Counted from the stretch's first letter, positions 8,863 through 18,756 are shown. The stretch: 64,000 nucleotides of DNA from Candidatus Thalassarchaeaceae archaeon (GCA_029940695.1 JAPYUP010000002.1:1-64000); one strand, 5' to 3'. A program made the numbers and translations. Notes: a model not told the origin generated them from the letters alone.

Positions 8863-9993
8863 ATGCCAATCAAACTAGGACCGGCTGGAGTACCTCTCTC
8901 TTGCAAGGGCAGGACGATAGTCGAGGGCATGGACGACATCACCGTCCTCGGACTCGACGCGATGGAGGTCCAGACAGTCCGAACTATCCAACCACAGCAC
9001 TTCGACCAATACTGGCAGGCAGGGATATTGTCGTGGAACTCAGACTTTGAAATGAACATGCACGGACCCTACTATGCCGAGCTCCTAGGCAGCACGAGAG
9101 AACGGAACAGGACCCTCTCCAAGATGGAGACAAGCCTGCAGGCTGGCAAGATCATCAACGCTAGGCACCTCACTTTTCACGTCGGCCCTTACGGCGACAA
9201 TGAGCCGGGCTCGGAGACGAACGAGCAGGTCGCCAACGTTCTCGCAGGAGTGGTGGACAGGGTCAGAGAGGTTTGGGGGGACGCCGAGGAGGAGGAGGAC
9301 TACGCAGCATTCCCCTGGGTTCACGAGGCCGAGCCGTCGCTGGTGGGCGTCGAGACATCAGGACAACAGGATCTATGGGGCACCGTCGAGGAGGTCCTAG
9401 AGGTCTGCAACCATGTCGAGGGAACTGTCCCGGTCCTCAATATGGGTCACATACACGCGCGCGGGCACGGGAGACTGAGAACCAGTGAGGACTATGCGGA
9501 GTTGTTCGACCAAGCTAGGGAAACCTTCGGAGGCTCGACCTTCTACTGCCACTTCGCCGGAGTCGAGCACAGGATGGGGAACGCCCTGCATTACACCCAG
9601 ATTAAGAAGTCGGACCTGAAGTTCGAGCCATTTGCCGAGTACCTCGCTGAGGAAGGAGACTGGATGGACATCACGATCATCTCGGACTCTCCCCTGCTCG
9701 AGCACGACGCGATGTACATGCTCCAGCACTATGACAAGGCGAGACAGCGGCTGCTGGAGATCCGCGCCCGTGACGATCGCAGGGCCAAGCTCGCCGCTCA
9801 GACTGGCATGGATCCCGAGGAACTCAAACAAAAGGAGGAGGATGCTGCTGCGGCTAGGAAGTCGCAACTCGAAGAGGAGCATGGCAAGACAACGAAGAAG
9901 CCGGCCAAGAAGCCGGCAGTCAAGGAGAGTTCAAGCAAAGGTGGCAAGATGATGTCATCCGATGAGAAAAAGGACGAGGACAACGCTTCCTAG
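8863..9993 (+). CDS. Endonuclease IV-like / xylose isomerase-like TIM-barrel protein with Lys-rich tail
   Basis: ARHLTFHVGPYG, LVGVETSGQQDLWGTVEEVLEV, PVLNMGHIHARG, STFYCHFAGVEH; tail KTTKKPAKKPAVKESSSKGGK. Confidence 0.7.
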   Translation: MPIKLGPAGVPLSCKGRTIVEGMDDITVLGLDAMEVQTVRTIQPQHFDQYWQAGILSWNSDFEMNMHGPYYAELLGSTRERNRTLSKMETSLQAGKIINARHLTFHVGPYGDNEPGSETNEQVANVLAGVVDRVREVWGDAEEEEDYAAFPWVHEAEPSLVGVETSGQQDLWGTVEEVLEVCNHVEGTVPVLNMGHIHARGHGRLRTSEDYAELFDQARETFGGSTFYCHFAGVEHRMGNALHYTQIKKSDLKFEPFAEYLAEEGDWMDITIISDSPLLEHDAMYMLQHYDKARQRLLEIRARDDRRAKLAAQTGMDPEELKQKEEDAAAARKSQLEEEHGKTTKKPAKKPAVKESSSKGGKMMSSDEKKDEDNAS

Positions 9994-10047
9994 ATTAATT
10001 CAGTCTCGGAAGGCTTGAAGTCGGAACCATACTAGCGGGAACGCTAC

Positions 10048-10123
10048 GGGACTGTAGCTCAGTTGGGAGAGCGCCGCACTGAAGATGCGGAGGCCGCTGG
10101 TTCAAGTCCGGCCAGTCCCACCA
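10048..10123 (+). tRNA. tRNA-Phe (anticodon GAA), CCA encoded
   Basis: GGGACTG...CAGTCCC acceptor stem, TAGCTCAGTTGGGAGAGC D-arm, anticodon stem CCGCA-CTGAAGA-TGCGG, GGTTCAAGTCC T-arm, terminal ACCA. Confidence 0.97.
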
Positions 10124-10171
10124 CTCTTCGCATGCCCATCATGGTGGCTTGGCCGATGGCTGCTGCTCCGT

Positions 10172-11032
10172 TCAACTGGCATCATCCAGAACACTAGCTT
10201 GTAGAGTGTGAAGTTTGGCGATGCCAGCCGTTGCGGCATCGACCATGGCATCAAGCTCCTCCCTCGTGTAGGTAGCCTCCTCTCCGGTCCCCTGGACCTC
10301 CACGAAGCCGCCATCGCTAGTCATCACGACGTTCATATCGACGTCGGCATTGCTGTCCAAGTCATAATCCAAGTCAGTTCTGACTTCACCTCCGACCATT
10401 CCGACGCTGAGGGCAGCGACGTCGTTGGCCATGACGGCCGACTCGTGCTCTGCTTGCTTCTCTTCGGAGAGCACTGGTGGCGCCACGCCCTTGCGGACAT
10501 CATCCCTGGATAGCCTGAGGTCGGCGGGAAGGCACTCGCCGGATGCGATGAGCCTACGAATGGCCAGTCTGAGGCCGATGTTGGCAGCCGTGATAGAAGC
10601 GCACCGAGTCCCCCCGTCGGCGTTGAGGACGTCGCAGTCAACTGTCAGAGCGACCGGGCCCAGCTGATCTAAGTCGACAGCGCCGCGCATGGAGCGGGCG
10701 ACCAGTCGCTCAATCTCATGGGTCCTTCCCTTGGCTCCGCTGCGCTCCCTGCGAAACCTAGTATCAGTCGAGCCCGGCAGGAGCGAGTACTCTGCGTGCA
10801 CCCACCCTCGGTCGGCATCGCGTGGGAACCAGCGAGGCAGGGACGTCGCCTTGGTGATACACACGAGGACGTGGGTCTCGCCCTGGCAGTAGAGCAGGGA
10901 AGCGAGAGCGTTTTGGGTGAAGTCGAGCGTAACCTCAATCCCTCGGATCTCGTCGTTCCCCCGATCGCTGTTGCTAACACCGGTCTTTATCTTCGCCATG
11001 TCCGGGCGAGTCCGGCTATCCAGATGAATCAT
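10172..11032 (-). CDS. rph: Bacterial-type RNase PH
   Basis: GWVHAEYSLLPGSTDTRFRRERSGAKGRTHEIERLVARSMRGAVDLDQLGPVALTVDCDVLNADGGTRCASITAANIGL ... DMNVVMTSDGGFVEVQGTGEEATYTREELDAMVDAATAGI: close to bacterial RNase PH, unlike Rrp41. Confidence 0.88.
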   Translation of the reverse strand: MIHLDSRTRPDMAKIKTGVSNSDRGNDEIRGIEVTLDFTQNALASLLYCQGETHVLVCITKATSLPRWFPRDADRGWVHAEYSLLPGSTDTRFRRERSGAKGRTHEIERLVARSMRGAVDLDQLGPVALTVDCDVLNADGGTRCASITAANIGLRLAIRRLIASGECLPADLRLSRDDVRKGVAPPVLSEEKQAEHESAVMANDVAALSVGMVGGEVRTDLDYDLDSNADVDMNVVMTSDGGFVEVQGTGEEATYTREELDAMVDAATAGIAKLHTLQASVLDDAS

Positions 11033-11580
11033 TCGCGTCTGGCGTGGGGCGGGCGAAAGGCATCGACCATGGCGGGGTCTGTGGTGATGTACGGCCCGCC
11101 AATCAAATCTACGCAGTAGGGTACGGCTGCGAAGACCTCATCCAGAATCTCATGGATTGAGCGTGGCGAGCCTGGGAGGTTTAGAACCAGTGAGGATCCA
11201 CGAATCCCAGCGGTCTGGCGGGACAGTATAGCAGTTGGCACGTGCTTCAGAGAAACTGCGCGCATCTGCTCGCCAAAGCCGGGAAGCATCCGCTCACAGA
11301 CTGACTCCGTGGCTTCTGGGGTCACGTCCCTTGGTGCCGGCCCCGTTCCCCCCGTGGTCACGACCACCGAGCAACCCTCAGTGTCCAGAAGTTCCACCAG
11401 CGCCGCCTCGATTGCATCCTGTTCGTCTGCAACGACCCTTCGAAGCACCTCCCACGGAGAGGTAAGCGCCGCTTCTAGGAAGCGCTCTATGGCCGGTCCG
11501 CTGAGGTCATCGTAGTCTCCCGCGCTCGCCCGGTCAGAGGCTGTCAATATCCCGAATCGGCACACATCGCTGCCTGTCAT
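11029..11580 (-). CDS. Molybdopterin adenylyltransferase-like (MogA/MoaB family)
   Basis: GILTASDRASAGDYDDLSGPAIERFL, VVVTTGGTGPAPRDVTPEATESV, LVLNLPGSPRSIHEILDEV; start taken at ATG 11580. Confidence 0.9.
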   Translation of the reverse strand: MTGSDVCRFGILTASDRASAGDYDDLSGPAIERFLEAALTSPWEVLRRVVADEQDAIEAALVELLDTEGCSVVVTTGGTGPAPRDVTPEATESVCERMLPGFGEQMRAVSLKHVPTAILSRQTAGIRGSSLVLNLPGSPRSIHEILDEVFAAVPYCVDLIGGPYITTDPAMVDAFRPPHARRE

Positions 11581-11815
11581 CGTACCTTCAGGCGGGGCGA
11601 TGCAGAAAATCGCGTCGGTCAGCAGGAGTAACGTCATGGACACGTTCAAAGACCGTCGATTCGAACTCGCGTCTCCGGAGGTAATGAGGTGCCACGTCTA
11701 CCCCAACATGCACCGACAATCGTTTCCCGAACAACGTCACGTCGTGTGTCATCCCGGTCTTTCGCATCGGTGGTTGAAATAGGCTCAGCACCCATCCACT
11801 GATACAGGTGAGACC

Positions 11816-13504
11816 ATGACAGAAGGAATATATGCAAACCAGATTGCTATTGTGATGCAAGAATGCCCCGAAGCCGATGAGGATGGTATCGGCAAGGAGT
11901 TCGCGAGGTACGAGGAGGAGTTCCTAATTCCTCCCGAGGACGCCCTGCGCTCGGTCATCAGGAAGTTCCAAGCGGCCACGGGTAAGGAGATCACCTCTGG
12001 AATCTCGGCACCCGTTCGAGCGGAGAAGAAGGTCAACAGATTCTCCGAGTTAGGCGCCGACGACAAGAACGTATCCATCGAAGTCGCCGTCGTGACCTAC
12101 ACCCCCCGGATCCAGACAGTCAAGGGCGAGGAGCGTCAGGTCGCCTTCGGTTGGATCGAAGATAACCCATGGGAGTCGAGTTCCAAAAGGGAGCGCTGGG
12201 ACTTCAAGGATTGGGGGGAGAAGAGTGAGAGTCTCGCTCCCGGCTCGATTGTCAGGCTCGAGGGTGCCTCTGTGAACGAGTGGAACGACAAGCGCTCTTT
12301 GAACATCAACCGAACAACCAGAGTCACCATTCTCAGGGAAGGCGGGGCAGCAGCCCCCCAGATCAACGACGAGCCGCTTAGCATTTCCAAGGCATCGGAG
12401 ATAGAGGGCTACGTGAACGTGGTCGCGAGGATACTGACCTCCAAGCCTGACGTCATAGTCAAACGTGACGGGAGTGGACAGATCGACGTCGTCAGGGGAA
12501 GTCTTGCCGACCCCAGTGGGAGCATTGGGTTCCTCTCTTGGGTGCCGTTCGAGCATCAGGAGGGCTCACTGGTCAAGATAGTTGGAGCCTCGGTTCGTAA
12601 GTTCAGGGATACTCCGGAGATCAACATCAGCGATGGAACTGTCATCGAGCCATACCACGACACCGCATTCCCCAACATGAGCGAGCTCTCTGCTTCATCG
12701 AAGTCCACGATTGCCGACCTCAGGAATGGTATGAGAGACGTAGAGGTCACCCTTCAGGTCGAGTCATGGAACCAGAGGACCTTCGATGGCAAAGATGGCT
12801 TACAGAGAGTGGTCCGCAGTGGAGATGTCATCGATCCCAGCGGTAGGTGCAGGCTGACCGCATGGTGTGAGTTCGACCCAAAGCCGGGAGATTTCATACA
12901 CATAGAGGGAGGCAGAGTCCAGTTCTGGCAGGGTTCCCCTGACCTCGTGATTGACCAGATTGAACAGGTCATCGATCTATCCGACCCACCTTGGAAGAAG
13001 ATTGACCCAGAGGGCCACTGGATCGATTTGGACCTCACTGACATAGTCAACGGGGGCTCAAGAAGAGGGATTAGGACATTGGGAACGGTCGTTGCGGTCC
13101 GGCCCGACTCGGGCATCGTCGAGCGCTGTCCGGAGTGTCGCCGCGTCCTTCGGGACAGTGCCTGCATGGAGCATGGCCCCCAACGTGGGCATGAGGACCT
13201 GCGCCTCAGGTTCGTCATTGACAATGGCGTCTCGAACGCCTCGCTCCTGATGTCGAGAGAGCCGGCGGAGGCTTTTCTGGGCATTGGAATGGACGGGGTG
13301 AGAGACCAAATCGCAAGCGAGGGTCAGGACGGGTTTATCGCCTCACTGAAGACTAGGGTGCTTTCTGGGGCAATGGTCGTCCATGGCCGCACCATAGTTG
13401 ACGATTATGGGGCGATGGTGCTAGCGGACACAGCGGAGCTCGAGGCGTCTAGCCCCTCCGAGGCTGCTCAGGAAATCATACAGAAATGGGGTGTGTTACT
13501 ATGA
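11816..13504 (+). CDS. Replication factor A (RPA), multi-OB-fold ssDNA-binding protein with zinc-binding motif
   Basis: Repeated OB-fold patterns (VNVVARILTSKPDVIVKRDGSGQIDVVRGSLADPSGSIGFLSW; TGRC-like SGRCRLTAW) plus CPECRRVLRDSACMEHGP. Confidence 0.88.
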   Translation: MTEGIYANQIAIVMQECPEADEDGIGKEFARYEEEFLIPPEDALRSVIRKFQAATGKEITSGISAPVRAEKKVNRFSELGADDKNVSIEVAVVTYTPRIQTVKGEERQVAFGWIEDNPWESSSKRERWDFKDWGEKSESLAPGSIVRLEGASVNEWNDKRSLNINRTTRVTILREGGAAAPQINDEPLSISKASEIEGYVNVVARILTSKPDVIVKRDGSGQIDVVRGSLADPSGSIGFLSWVPFEHQEGSLVKIVGASVRKFRDTPEINISDGTVIEPYHDTAFPNMSELSASSKSTIADLRNGMRDVEVTLQVESWNQRTFDGKDGLQRVVRSGDVIDPSGRCRLTAWCEFDPKPGDFIHIEGGRVQFWQGSPDLVIDQIEQVIDLSDPPWKKIDPEGHWIDLDLTDIVNGGSRRGIRTLGTVVAVRPDSGIVERCPECRRVLRDSACMEHGPQRGHEDLRLRFVIDNGVSNASLLMSREPAEAFLGIGMDGVRDQIASEGQDGFIASLKTRVLSGAMVVHGRTIVDDYGAMVLADTAELEASSPSEAAQEIIQKWGVLL

Positions 13505-14439
13505 TAGCCCAGACCACGCGGAAACGGGTTCGGCAGAGCGCGGTGAGAATCTTCGCGCAGGAGTTCGCTGAGGCTTCTCTAATCGAAGAGGGTACAGGAG
13601 AGTACGAGCCATCCTTCGTCGTCACCAAACTGGGGGCCAAGGTCAATCGTTCCCTTGTTGGGGGTGTCATCGACAGGATTGAGCGCCGCGAGGGAAATAG
13701 CGGCCCGTATTACTCTGGCCAAATCAGGGACCCTACCGGCGCCCATTACTTCGACGTGGCGTCGTTCCAGCCTGAGCTTCATGCCGACACCGAGGAGCTG
13801 TTGGCCAGATTCGAGTCAGGAGATCGCTTCCTGTTGATTATGGTCGGTCGGGCGCGGTGGTTCGAGTCAGAGGACGGTGGCATTTTCACCTCGATACGTG
13901 CCGAGGACTTCACAGTCGTTGACAAGGATCGCTACAAGAGTTGGTTGGTCGAGGCGGCAGATGCGACCCTGAGACGCCTCGATGCGCACTCCACGTCGAT
14001 GGAGAGCGAACTGAACCCAGCTGCTCTGGAAGCAGCAGGCGTTCCGCCAGACCTGGTGGACGGCCTGATCCTCTCCAGAGGGCACTACGCCGACTTCGAT
14101 TCCGAGGGATACCGTGTTGGCGTGCTGCAGGCGCTCTCGCTAGCAAGTGGTAGAACGGACTCCTTGGAGTCTGTCGCTCCGGCACCGGAGCCAGAGCAGA
14201 CCCAACCAGCAGAACAGACAGAGTCGCTAACCGGACCCGTCGATGCCCGCCAGGTGATTCTCGATCTGCTTTCATCCAAAGGGGACGAATTAGTGGATTA
14301 CGACTCCCTAGTGGGTGCCTGCACATCAGCGGGAGCATTGAGAGAAGAGGCCGAGGATGCGATTGAGAACCTCAGAGATATCAGTGGAGAGATCCACGAG
14401 CCCCGGTTCGGATTCTTCCAATTACTGCAAGATGGCTAG
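13501..14439 (+). CDS. RPA-associated OB-fold protein (RPAP/COG3390-like) with C-terminal winged helix
   Basis: ATGA overlap with RPA stop; RKRVRQSAVRIFAQEFAEASL...SGQIRDPTGAHYFDVASFQPE; C-terminal GDELVDYDSLVGACTSAG...AEDAIENLRDISGEIHEPRFGFFQLL. Confidence 0.82.
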   Translation: MIAQTTRKRVRQSAVRIFAQEFAEASLIEEGTGEYEPSFVVTKLGAKVNRSLVGGVIDRIERREGNSGPYYSGQIRDPTGAHYFDVASFQPELHADTEELLARFESGDRFLLIMVGRARWFESEDGGIFTSIRAEDFTVVDKDRYKSWLVEAADATLRRLDAHSTSMESELNPAALEAAGVPPDLVDGLILSRGHYADFDSEGYRVGVLQALSLASGRTDSLESVAPAPEPEQTQPAEQTESLTGPVDARQVILDLLSSKGDELVDYDSLVGACTSAGALREEAEDAIENLRDISGEIHEPRFGFFQLLQDG

Positions 14440-15407
14440 GCGTCCCCGTCAAGGATGAGCGACTCGACTTCGGCCAACTTGTTCCTGATTCTCTCTATTG
14501 TGGACCCGGTGTCCTCGCTGATTCCTATTCCTGTGATTACGGAGTCCATCGCTGCGCCCTTGACCTCGGCGATGTTTGTAGCGACCATGAGTACCCTGTG
14601 CCTGACGAACCGCTCGTCTAGAGGCCACCCCCTGCGCCTAGCTAAGCGGAGGAGGAGTTCCTTCTCCTCTTGGCCCCATGCTCCGCCATGGCCCCTCAGA
14701 ATGGTTCCTACCATCCGCTCAAGGTCCTCGACCCGGACCTGGATAGTCAACAAGTCGCCTTGCACTGAGGCTGTCTGTTTGTCTATTCCTAGCACTAGGG
14801 AGTCCCTCGCGTCCTCGATCACCGCCTTCGTTGGCAACGCTTGGAAGTCGACGTCTTGCGCTGGCCTCTCGACTGGACTTTCAGCGGTTTCCTCAGTCTG
14901 TGGTGCCTCGAACATCGGAGCTTGGAGTCCATTTCTCCTCAGGCTCCTCTTGATGCGCCCCCAGCCGTTGACCTGACTAGTCAGAACTCCAGCGACCCTT
15001 CCCATGAGCACGGTCCTGTTCCCCGTCAAGTCTAACTCGAGTCTCTTGCAGAGCTCGTGCAGGTCGTCGCGACCCATCTCAGCAAGATATTCGATGGTAA
15101 GCCTCCTAGAGTCGTAATTGAGGTGGAGCCAGAGACGCTGGCGCCTCTCTTTGTGGGAACCTGAAGACTTGATGCCGAAAACCTTCAAGATCCCCCCAGT
15201 CTCCTTGTGGGACATCGCTTGGATACTCTCCCACGATAAATCGAGGTCTGGAATGACCTCTTCGCAAATCAGTTTGGCCCGGAGAACCTCTACCGAGCCG
15301 CTCTTCGAGATTCCGCACTCTTCAGCCCTTTGTCTGAGCTTCTGAAGACGGGCCGTGTACAGCGAACTCAGCAACTCGGAGTCTACCTGCATGGAACCAC
15401 TATGCAC
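14436..15407 (-). CDS. SAP/HeH-like domain protein of unknown function
   Basis: Leu/Arg spaced helices resembling SAP motifs (SLYTARLQKLRQRAEECGISKSGSVEVLRAKLI; DDLHELCKRLELDLTGNRTVLMGRV). Start probably ATG at about 15392. Confidence 0.55.
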   Translation of the reverse strand: MHSGSMQVDSELLSSLYTARLQKLRQRAEECGISKSGSVEVLRAKLICEEVIPDLDLSWESIQAMSHKETGGILKVFGIKSSGSHKERRQRLWLHLNYDSRRLTIEYLAEMGRDDLHELCKRLELDLTGNRTVLMGRVAGVLTSQVNGWGRIKRSLRRNGLQAPMFEAPQTEETAESPVERPAQDVDFQALPTKAVIEDARDSLVLGIDKQTASVQGDLLTIQVRVEDLERMVGTILRGHGGAWGQEEKELLLRLARRRGWPLDERFVRHRVLMVATNIAEVKGAAMDSVITGIGISEDTGSTIERIRNKLAEVESLILDGDA

Positions 15408-15493
15408 CTCGCCCGAAGGAGTCTTTGTTATCGCTTGCCCTCACGGGCGGTTGCGCTCATGGGTTTTTTCCGTGGCGTGGTAATCACGAGAGT

Positions 15494-16567
15494 TCAGAGA
15501 ACGATGAAAGGCGGGGCCTCTGCATCGGACGGGTGGTCCTTGGGAACCTCCCTAGAGGCCTCCTTGAGCAATTGTCCCCAGTCCCTGATGGCAGATTGGA
15601 TCGCATACTCATAGTCAAGACGGGACACGAGGCGGTTCAGAGCAAGGGTCCTGCGGCCATCCTCAGAGATGAGCTCCATCCTGAGTTCGACTTGTACCTC
15701 GTCCTCTAGGACCTCGCCATCGGGACTCTGGAAGGTCCCCTCCAAAATGGGGTCCTTCTCTTCCTCGGCCTGCCTTAGTAGTGAGCCGATATGGCGGTGT
15801 CGTACTTGGAGGCCAATGATACCAGCAAGATGGTTGTCCAGCTCATTCAGCACCCTGCTCTGAGCCCAAAGCGCGGTATTGCCCTCTGCCTCGGTGACTC
15901 TCATGGAGACGGTTGATGGGAACCTCGCTCGCGCGATTAGTGCGATTAGGTCGGAGAACGGAGGAGGTAGGAAGTGCGCCCCTCCCCTCTCCTTGGGAAA
16001 TGATAGGAGGGTGTGTCGGCGCTCTGATTGGTTGGAAGACTCGTAGACTGCCCTGGATATAACAAAGCCGTCAATCTCGCCACGTTCTTGCAGTCCCCCC
16101 AACCACCTCGCCCTCTCGATCGCCTCGTCCGGAGCTGAGGCGGCCGAGCCTTCCAGTGGGATCTCCTTCGGTGCCATGACCGCCAAGTCTGATCGGGCCC
16201 TGAGCAACTGCCTGCGGACCAGCTCCGAGTTGGTGACGATGATGGCGGACTTTGGCTGGTAGTACAATCGGTCACCTGAGACGAGGACTAGGTTCGGTCT
16301 CCTGGGAGTTCTTGCTCCAATTATCTCACAACCCGATTGAGCTATTTCGGACTCCCTGCCATGCATGATCGTAGCCGGGATGGCTAGGATATCGACGTGG
16401 CCGTTGCTGAGCTGTTCCAATCCGACATCGAAGTCCGGGACCCGTTGGACCTCGGATTGTATGTCCTGGACATCAGAGGATTCGAAGAACGAAGTCATGG
16501 GTACGTAGACCGGGCAGTCCGCGGTATCCAGCGCCCCCACCACTAACTGGTCATTCATCGCATCCAC
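15494..16567 (-). CDS. Divergent hydroxymethylbilane synthase (HemC)-like protein, catalytic cysteine context not conserved
   Basis: SAIIVTNSELVRRQLLRARSDLAV resembles HemC TSSLRRxxQLLxxRPDL; GLEQLSNGHVDILAIPATIMH resembles EALLxGEVDLAVHSLKDLP. Confidence 0.5.
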   Translation of the reverse strand: MDAMNDQLVVGALDTADCPVYVPMTSFFESSDVQDIQSEVQRVPDFDVGLEQLSNGHVDILAIPATIMHGRESEIAQSGCEIIGARTPRRPNLVLVSGDRLYYQPKSAIIVTNSELVRRQLLRARSDLAVMAPKEIPLEGSAASAPDEAIERARWLGGLQERGEIDGFVISRAVYESSNQSERRHTLLSFPKERGGAHFLPPPFSDLIALIARARFPSTVSMRVTEAEGNTALWAQSRVLNELDNHLAGIIGLQVRHRHIGSLLRQAEEEKDPILEGTFQSPDGEVLEDEVQVELRMELISEDGRRTLALNRLVSRLDYEYAIQSAIRDWGQLLKEASREVPKDHPSDAEAPPFIVL

Positions 16568-16651
16568 CTCAAGGGAGGGAGCACGCCTCGTGCTCGACTA
16601 AGCCGCGTGCGCACCTGTTGATATAGGCGACCCTAGGGGTAGAACTGTACT

Positions 16652-17635
16652 ATGGGCGCCATGCAACACAAAATAAGGAGCCTAGAATCAGTCAGGGACT
16701 TGGTCGACGAGGCCCTCGAGAACCTAGTGCTCGAACGGCTGTCGTCGACTGGTGAGGGGCCTGCAATGATGCTCGCCAGAGATGTGCTGCTGGCTGGCGG
16801 CAAGAGGTACAGGCCTATTCTGACGCTCCTCGCCTTCGAGGCGACCGGTGGCACTGACTTGGGAAAAATAGTGGACCTGGCTGTTGCGGCCGAGCTGATT
16901 CACACGGCGACTCTGGTTCATGATGACATCAATGACCAATCCAGGACACGTCGTGGAAGACCTGCCGTCCATGCCACGCATGGTATTTCCCACGGCGTCA
17001 TCGCTGGAGACTACCTATTTGTGCTTGCATTCGAGCGTTGCGGAGGCTACGAAGCAAGGATAGTTGAGAGGGTAGCTGCCGCGTGCATTCAAGTAGCAAG
17101 TGGCGAGCTTCTTCAGCTCAAGCACATCGGTGACCTGGGAACCAAGCCCGAGGACTACTACGGCATCATCGATGGCAAAACCGCAGGCACGTTTGCCACC
17201 GTTTGCTCCTGCGCTGCGATCTACACTGGCTCCTCGGAGGACTACATCAAACCAATGGAGTCTTACGGAAAAGAGCTCGGTAGAGCCTTCCAGCTCGTCG
17301 ACGACCTGCTCGATCTAACGGGTGATCCATCCATGGGAAAGCCCAGAGGGACGGACGCCCAGGAGGGCAAGATGACTCTGCCTATCATCCACGCCCTGAC
17401 TATGCTGCATGGCGTGGAGCGGGAGCAACTGGCGGACGTCCTTACGAACTTCGGTGACGACAGGATGCAGGAGTTGATTGGGTTGCTGGAGAAGGCTGGA
17501 TCGTTCGATTACTCTCGCCAGCTCATTTCGAACCATGTCGAAAGGGCCCTGTGGCACCTACACAAGATACCTGCGAGCAACGCTAGGGATCTGATGGCTG
17601 ACATTGCCAAGATGTCCCAGACTCGAACGGCCTAA
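16652..17635 (+). CDS. Polyprenyl (geranylgeranyl) diphosphate synthase
   Basis: GGKRYRPILTLLAFE, LIHTATLVHDDINDQSRTRRGRPAVH, FQLVDDLLDLTGD. Confidence 0.93.
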   Translation: MGAMQHKIRSLESVRDLVDEALENLVLERLSSTGEGPAMMLARDVLLAGGKRYRPILTLLAFEATGGTDLGKIVDLAVAAELIHTATLVHDDINDQSRTRRGRPAVHATHGISHGVIAGDYLFVLAFERCGGYEARIVERVAAACIQVASGELLQLKHIGDLGTKPEDYYGIIDGKTAGTFATVCSCAAIYTGSSEDYIKPMESYGKELGRAFQLVDDLLDLTGDPSMGKPRGTDAQEGKMTLPIIHALTMLHGVEREQLADVLTNFGDDRMQELIGLLEKAGSFDYSRQLISNHVERALWHLHKIPASNARDLMADIAKMSQTRTA

Positions 17636-17655
17636 GTTAGACGAGGCGATACGAG

Positions 17656-18756
17656 ATGCCTGAGAACGAGGCCTGGGACGTCATCATAGTAGGGGGGGGG
17701 CCTGCGGGGAGCACCACTGCTAGGTATGCCGCTGAGGGCGGACTGAGAGTTCTGGTAATCGATGGCAGAGATCCAATTGGGTCCCCGCTCCAATGCGGCG
17801 AACTTGTTCCGGCGAATGATGAGATGCGCAGGCTCTGTCCGGACGTGCCCGATATCGATGATCTGTTCAGAACGCCAGAGCATGCAATCTCGAGGCTAAC
17901 AGACAAGATGCACATAGTCCCCCCTAATGGCAAACCACTGAAATTCGACTTCGAAGGTATGATTCTCGACAGGATTGCCCATGATGAAGCGTTGGTCGAG
18001 CTTGCCATCTCAAGGGGTGCTGAGTATCTTCTGGGGACTAGGGTTGAGAGAGTCGAGGGTGACGCCGTGCTCCTGAAAGACGGGAGGAGGCTTGAAGCTA
18101 GTGTAATTGTAGGGGCTGCAGGTCACAATGACCCTATCAAAATAGGGCACTGGGAGGAGAATGTGCTCAACATCCCGGTCAAGTTCGTCCTCATGGATGG
18201 AGATTTCTCTAACGCAGTTGAGTTGCACTTCGGCTCTGTGGCCCCCGGTGGCTATGCCTGGGCATTCCCGAAGCAAGGGGGTGCTAACGTCGGTCTTGGC
18301 ATACAGAGGAGGCTCTCGAAGGGAAGGAGCCTGAACGATTACGCTGACGACTTCTTCGCCAGATACGGGGGAGAGGTGACTTTCAGAGGGGCCGGCTCAC
18401 TCCCCATGTCAGGCACTATCAAATCGTTCGTGAAGGGAAATTACCTGCTGGTAGGTGACGCCGCAGGTATGGTGCTGCCTTCGAATGGGGCTGGAATCAC
18501 AATCGCGATGATTGGTGGTAGGATTGCCGGACAGGTCATCGCCGAGCATGTCACCATAGGGACGCCCCTCATAGAGTACGAGCGACGATGGGGCAGACAG
18601 ATGGGCAAGGTGATGAGGAACTCCAAGCGGTCCTTTAGGTTGGGCAGCCTTGTCTTCAGGCTGCCAGACTGGATGGTGAACCTGAGCTTCAATCGACTGA
18701 CAAGGGGAATCATCTGGCGGGCTGTGACCTGTCGAAGGATGTTCTGGATTCTATGA
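17656..18756 (+). CDS. Geranylgeranyl reductase family FAD-dependent oxidoreductase
   Basis: DVIIVGGGPAGSTTARYAAEGGLRVLVIDGR, LQCGELV, GGYAWAFPKQGGANVGLGI, LLVGDAAGMVLPSNGAGI. Confidence 0.9.
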   Translation: MPENEAWDVIIVGGGPAGSTTARYAAEGGLRVLVIDGRDPIGSPLQCGELVPANDEMRRLCPDVPDIDDLFRTPEHAISRLTDKMHIVPPNGKPLKFDFEGMILDRIAHDEALVELAISRGAEYLLGTRVERVEGDAVLLKDGRRLEASVIVGAAGHNDPIKIGHWEENVLNIPVKFVLMDGDFSNAVELHFGSVAPGGYAWAFPKQGGANVGLGIQRRLSKGRSLNDYADDFFARYGGEVTFRGAGSLPMSGTIKSFVKGNYLLVGDAAGMVLPSNGAGITIAMIGGRIAGQVIAEHVTIGTPLIEYERRWGRQMGKVMRNSKRSFRLGSLVFRLPDWMVNLSFNRLTRGIIWRAVTCRRMFWIL

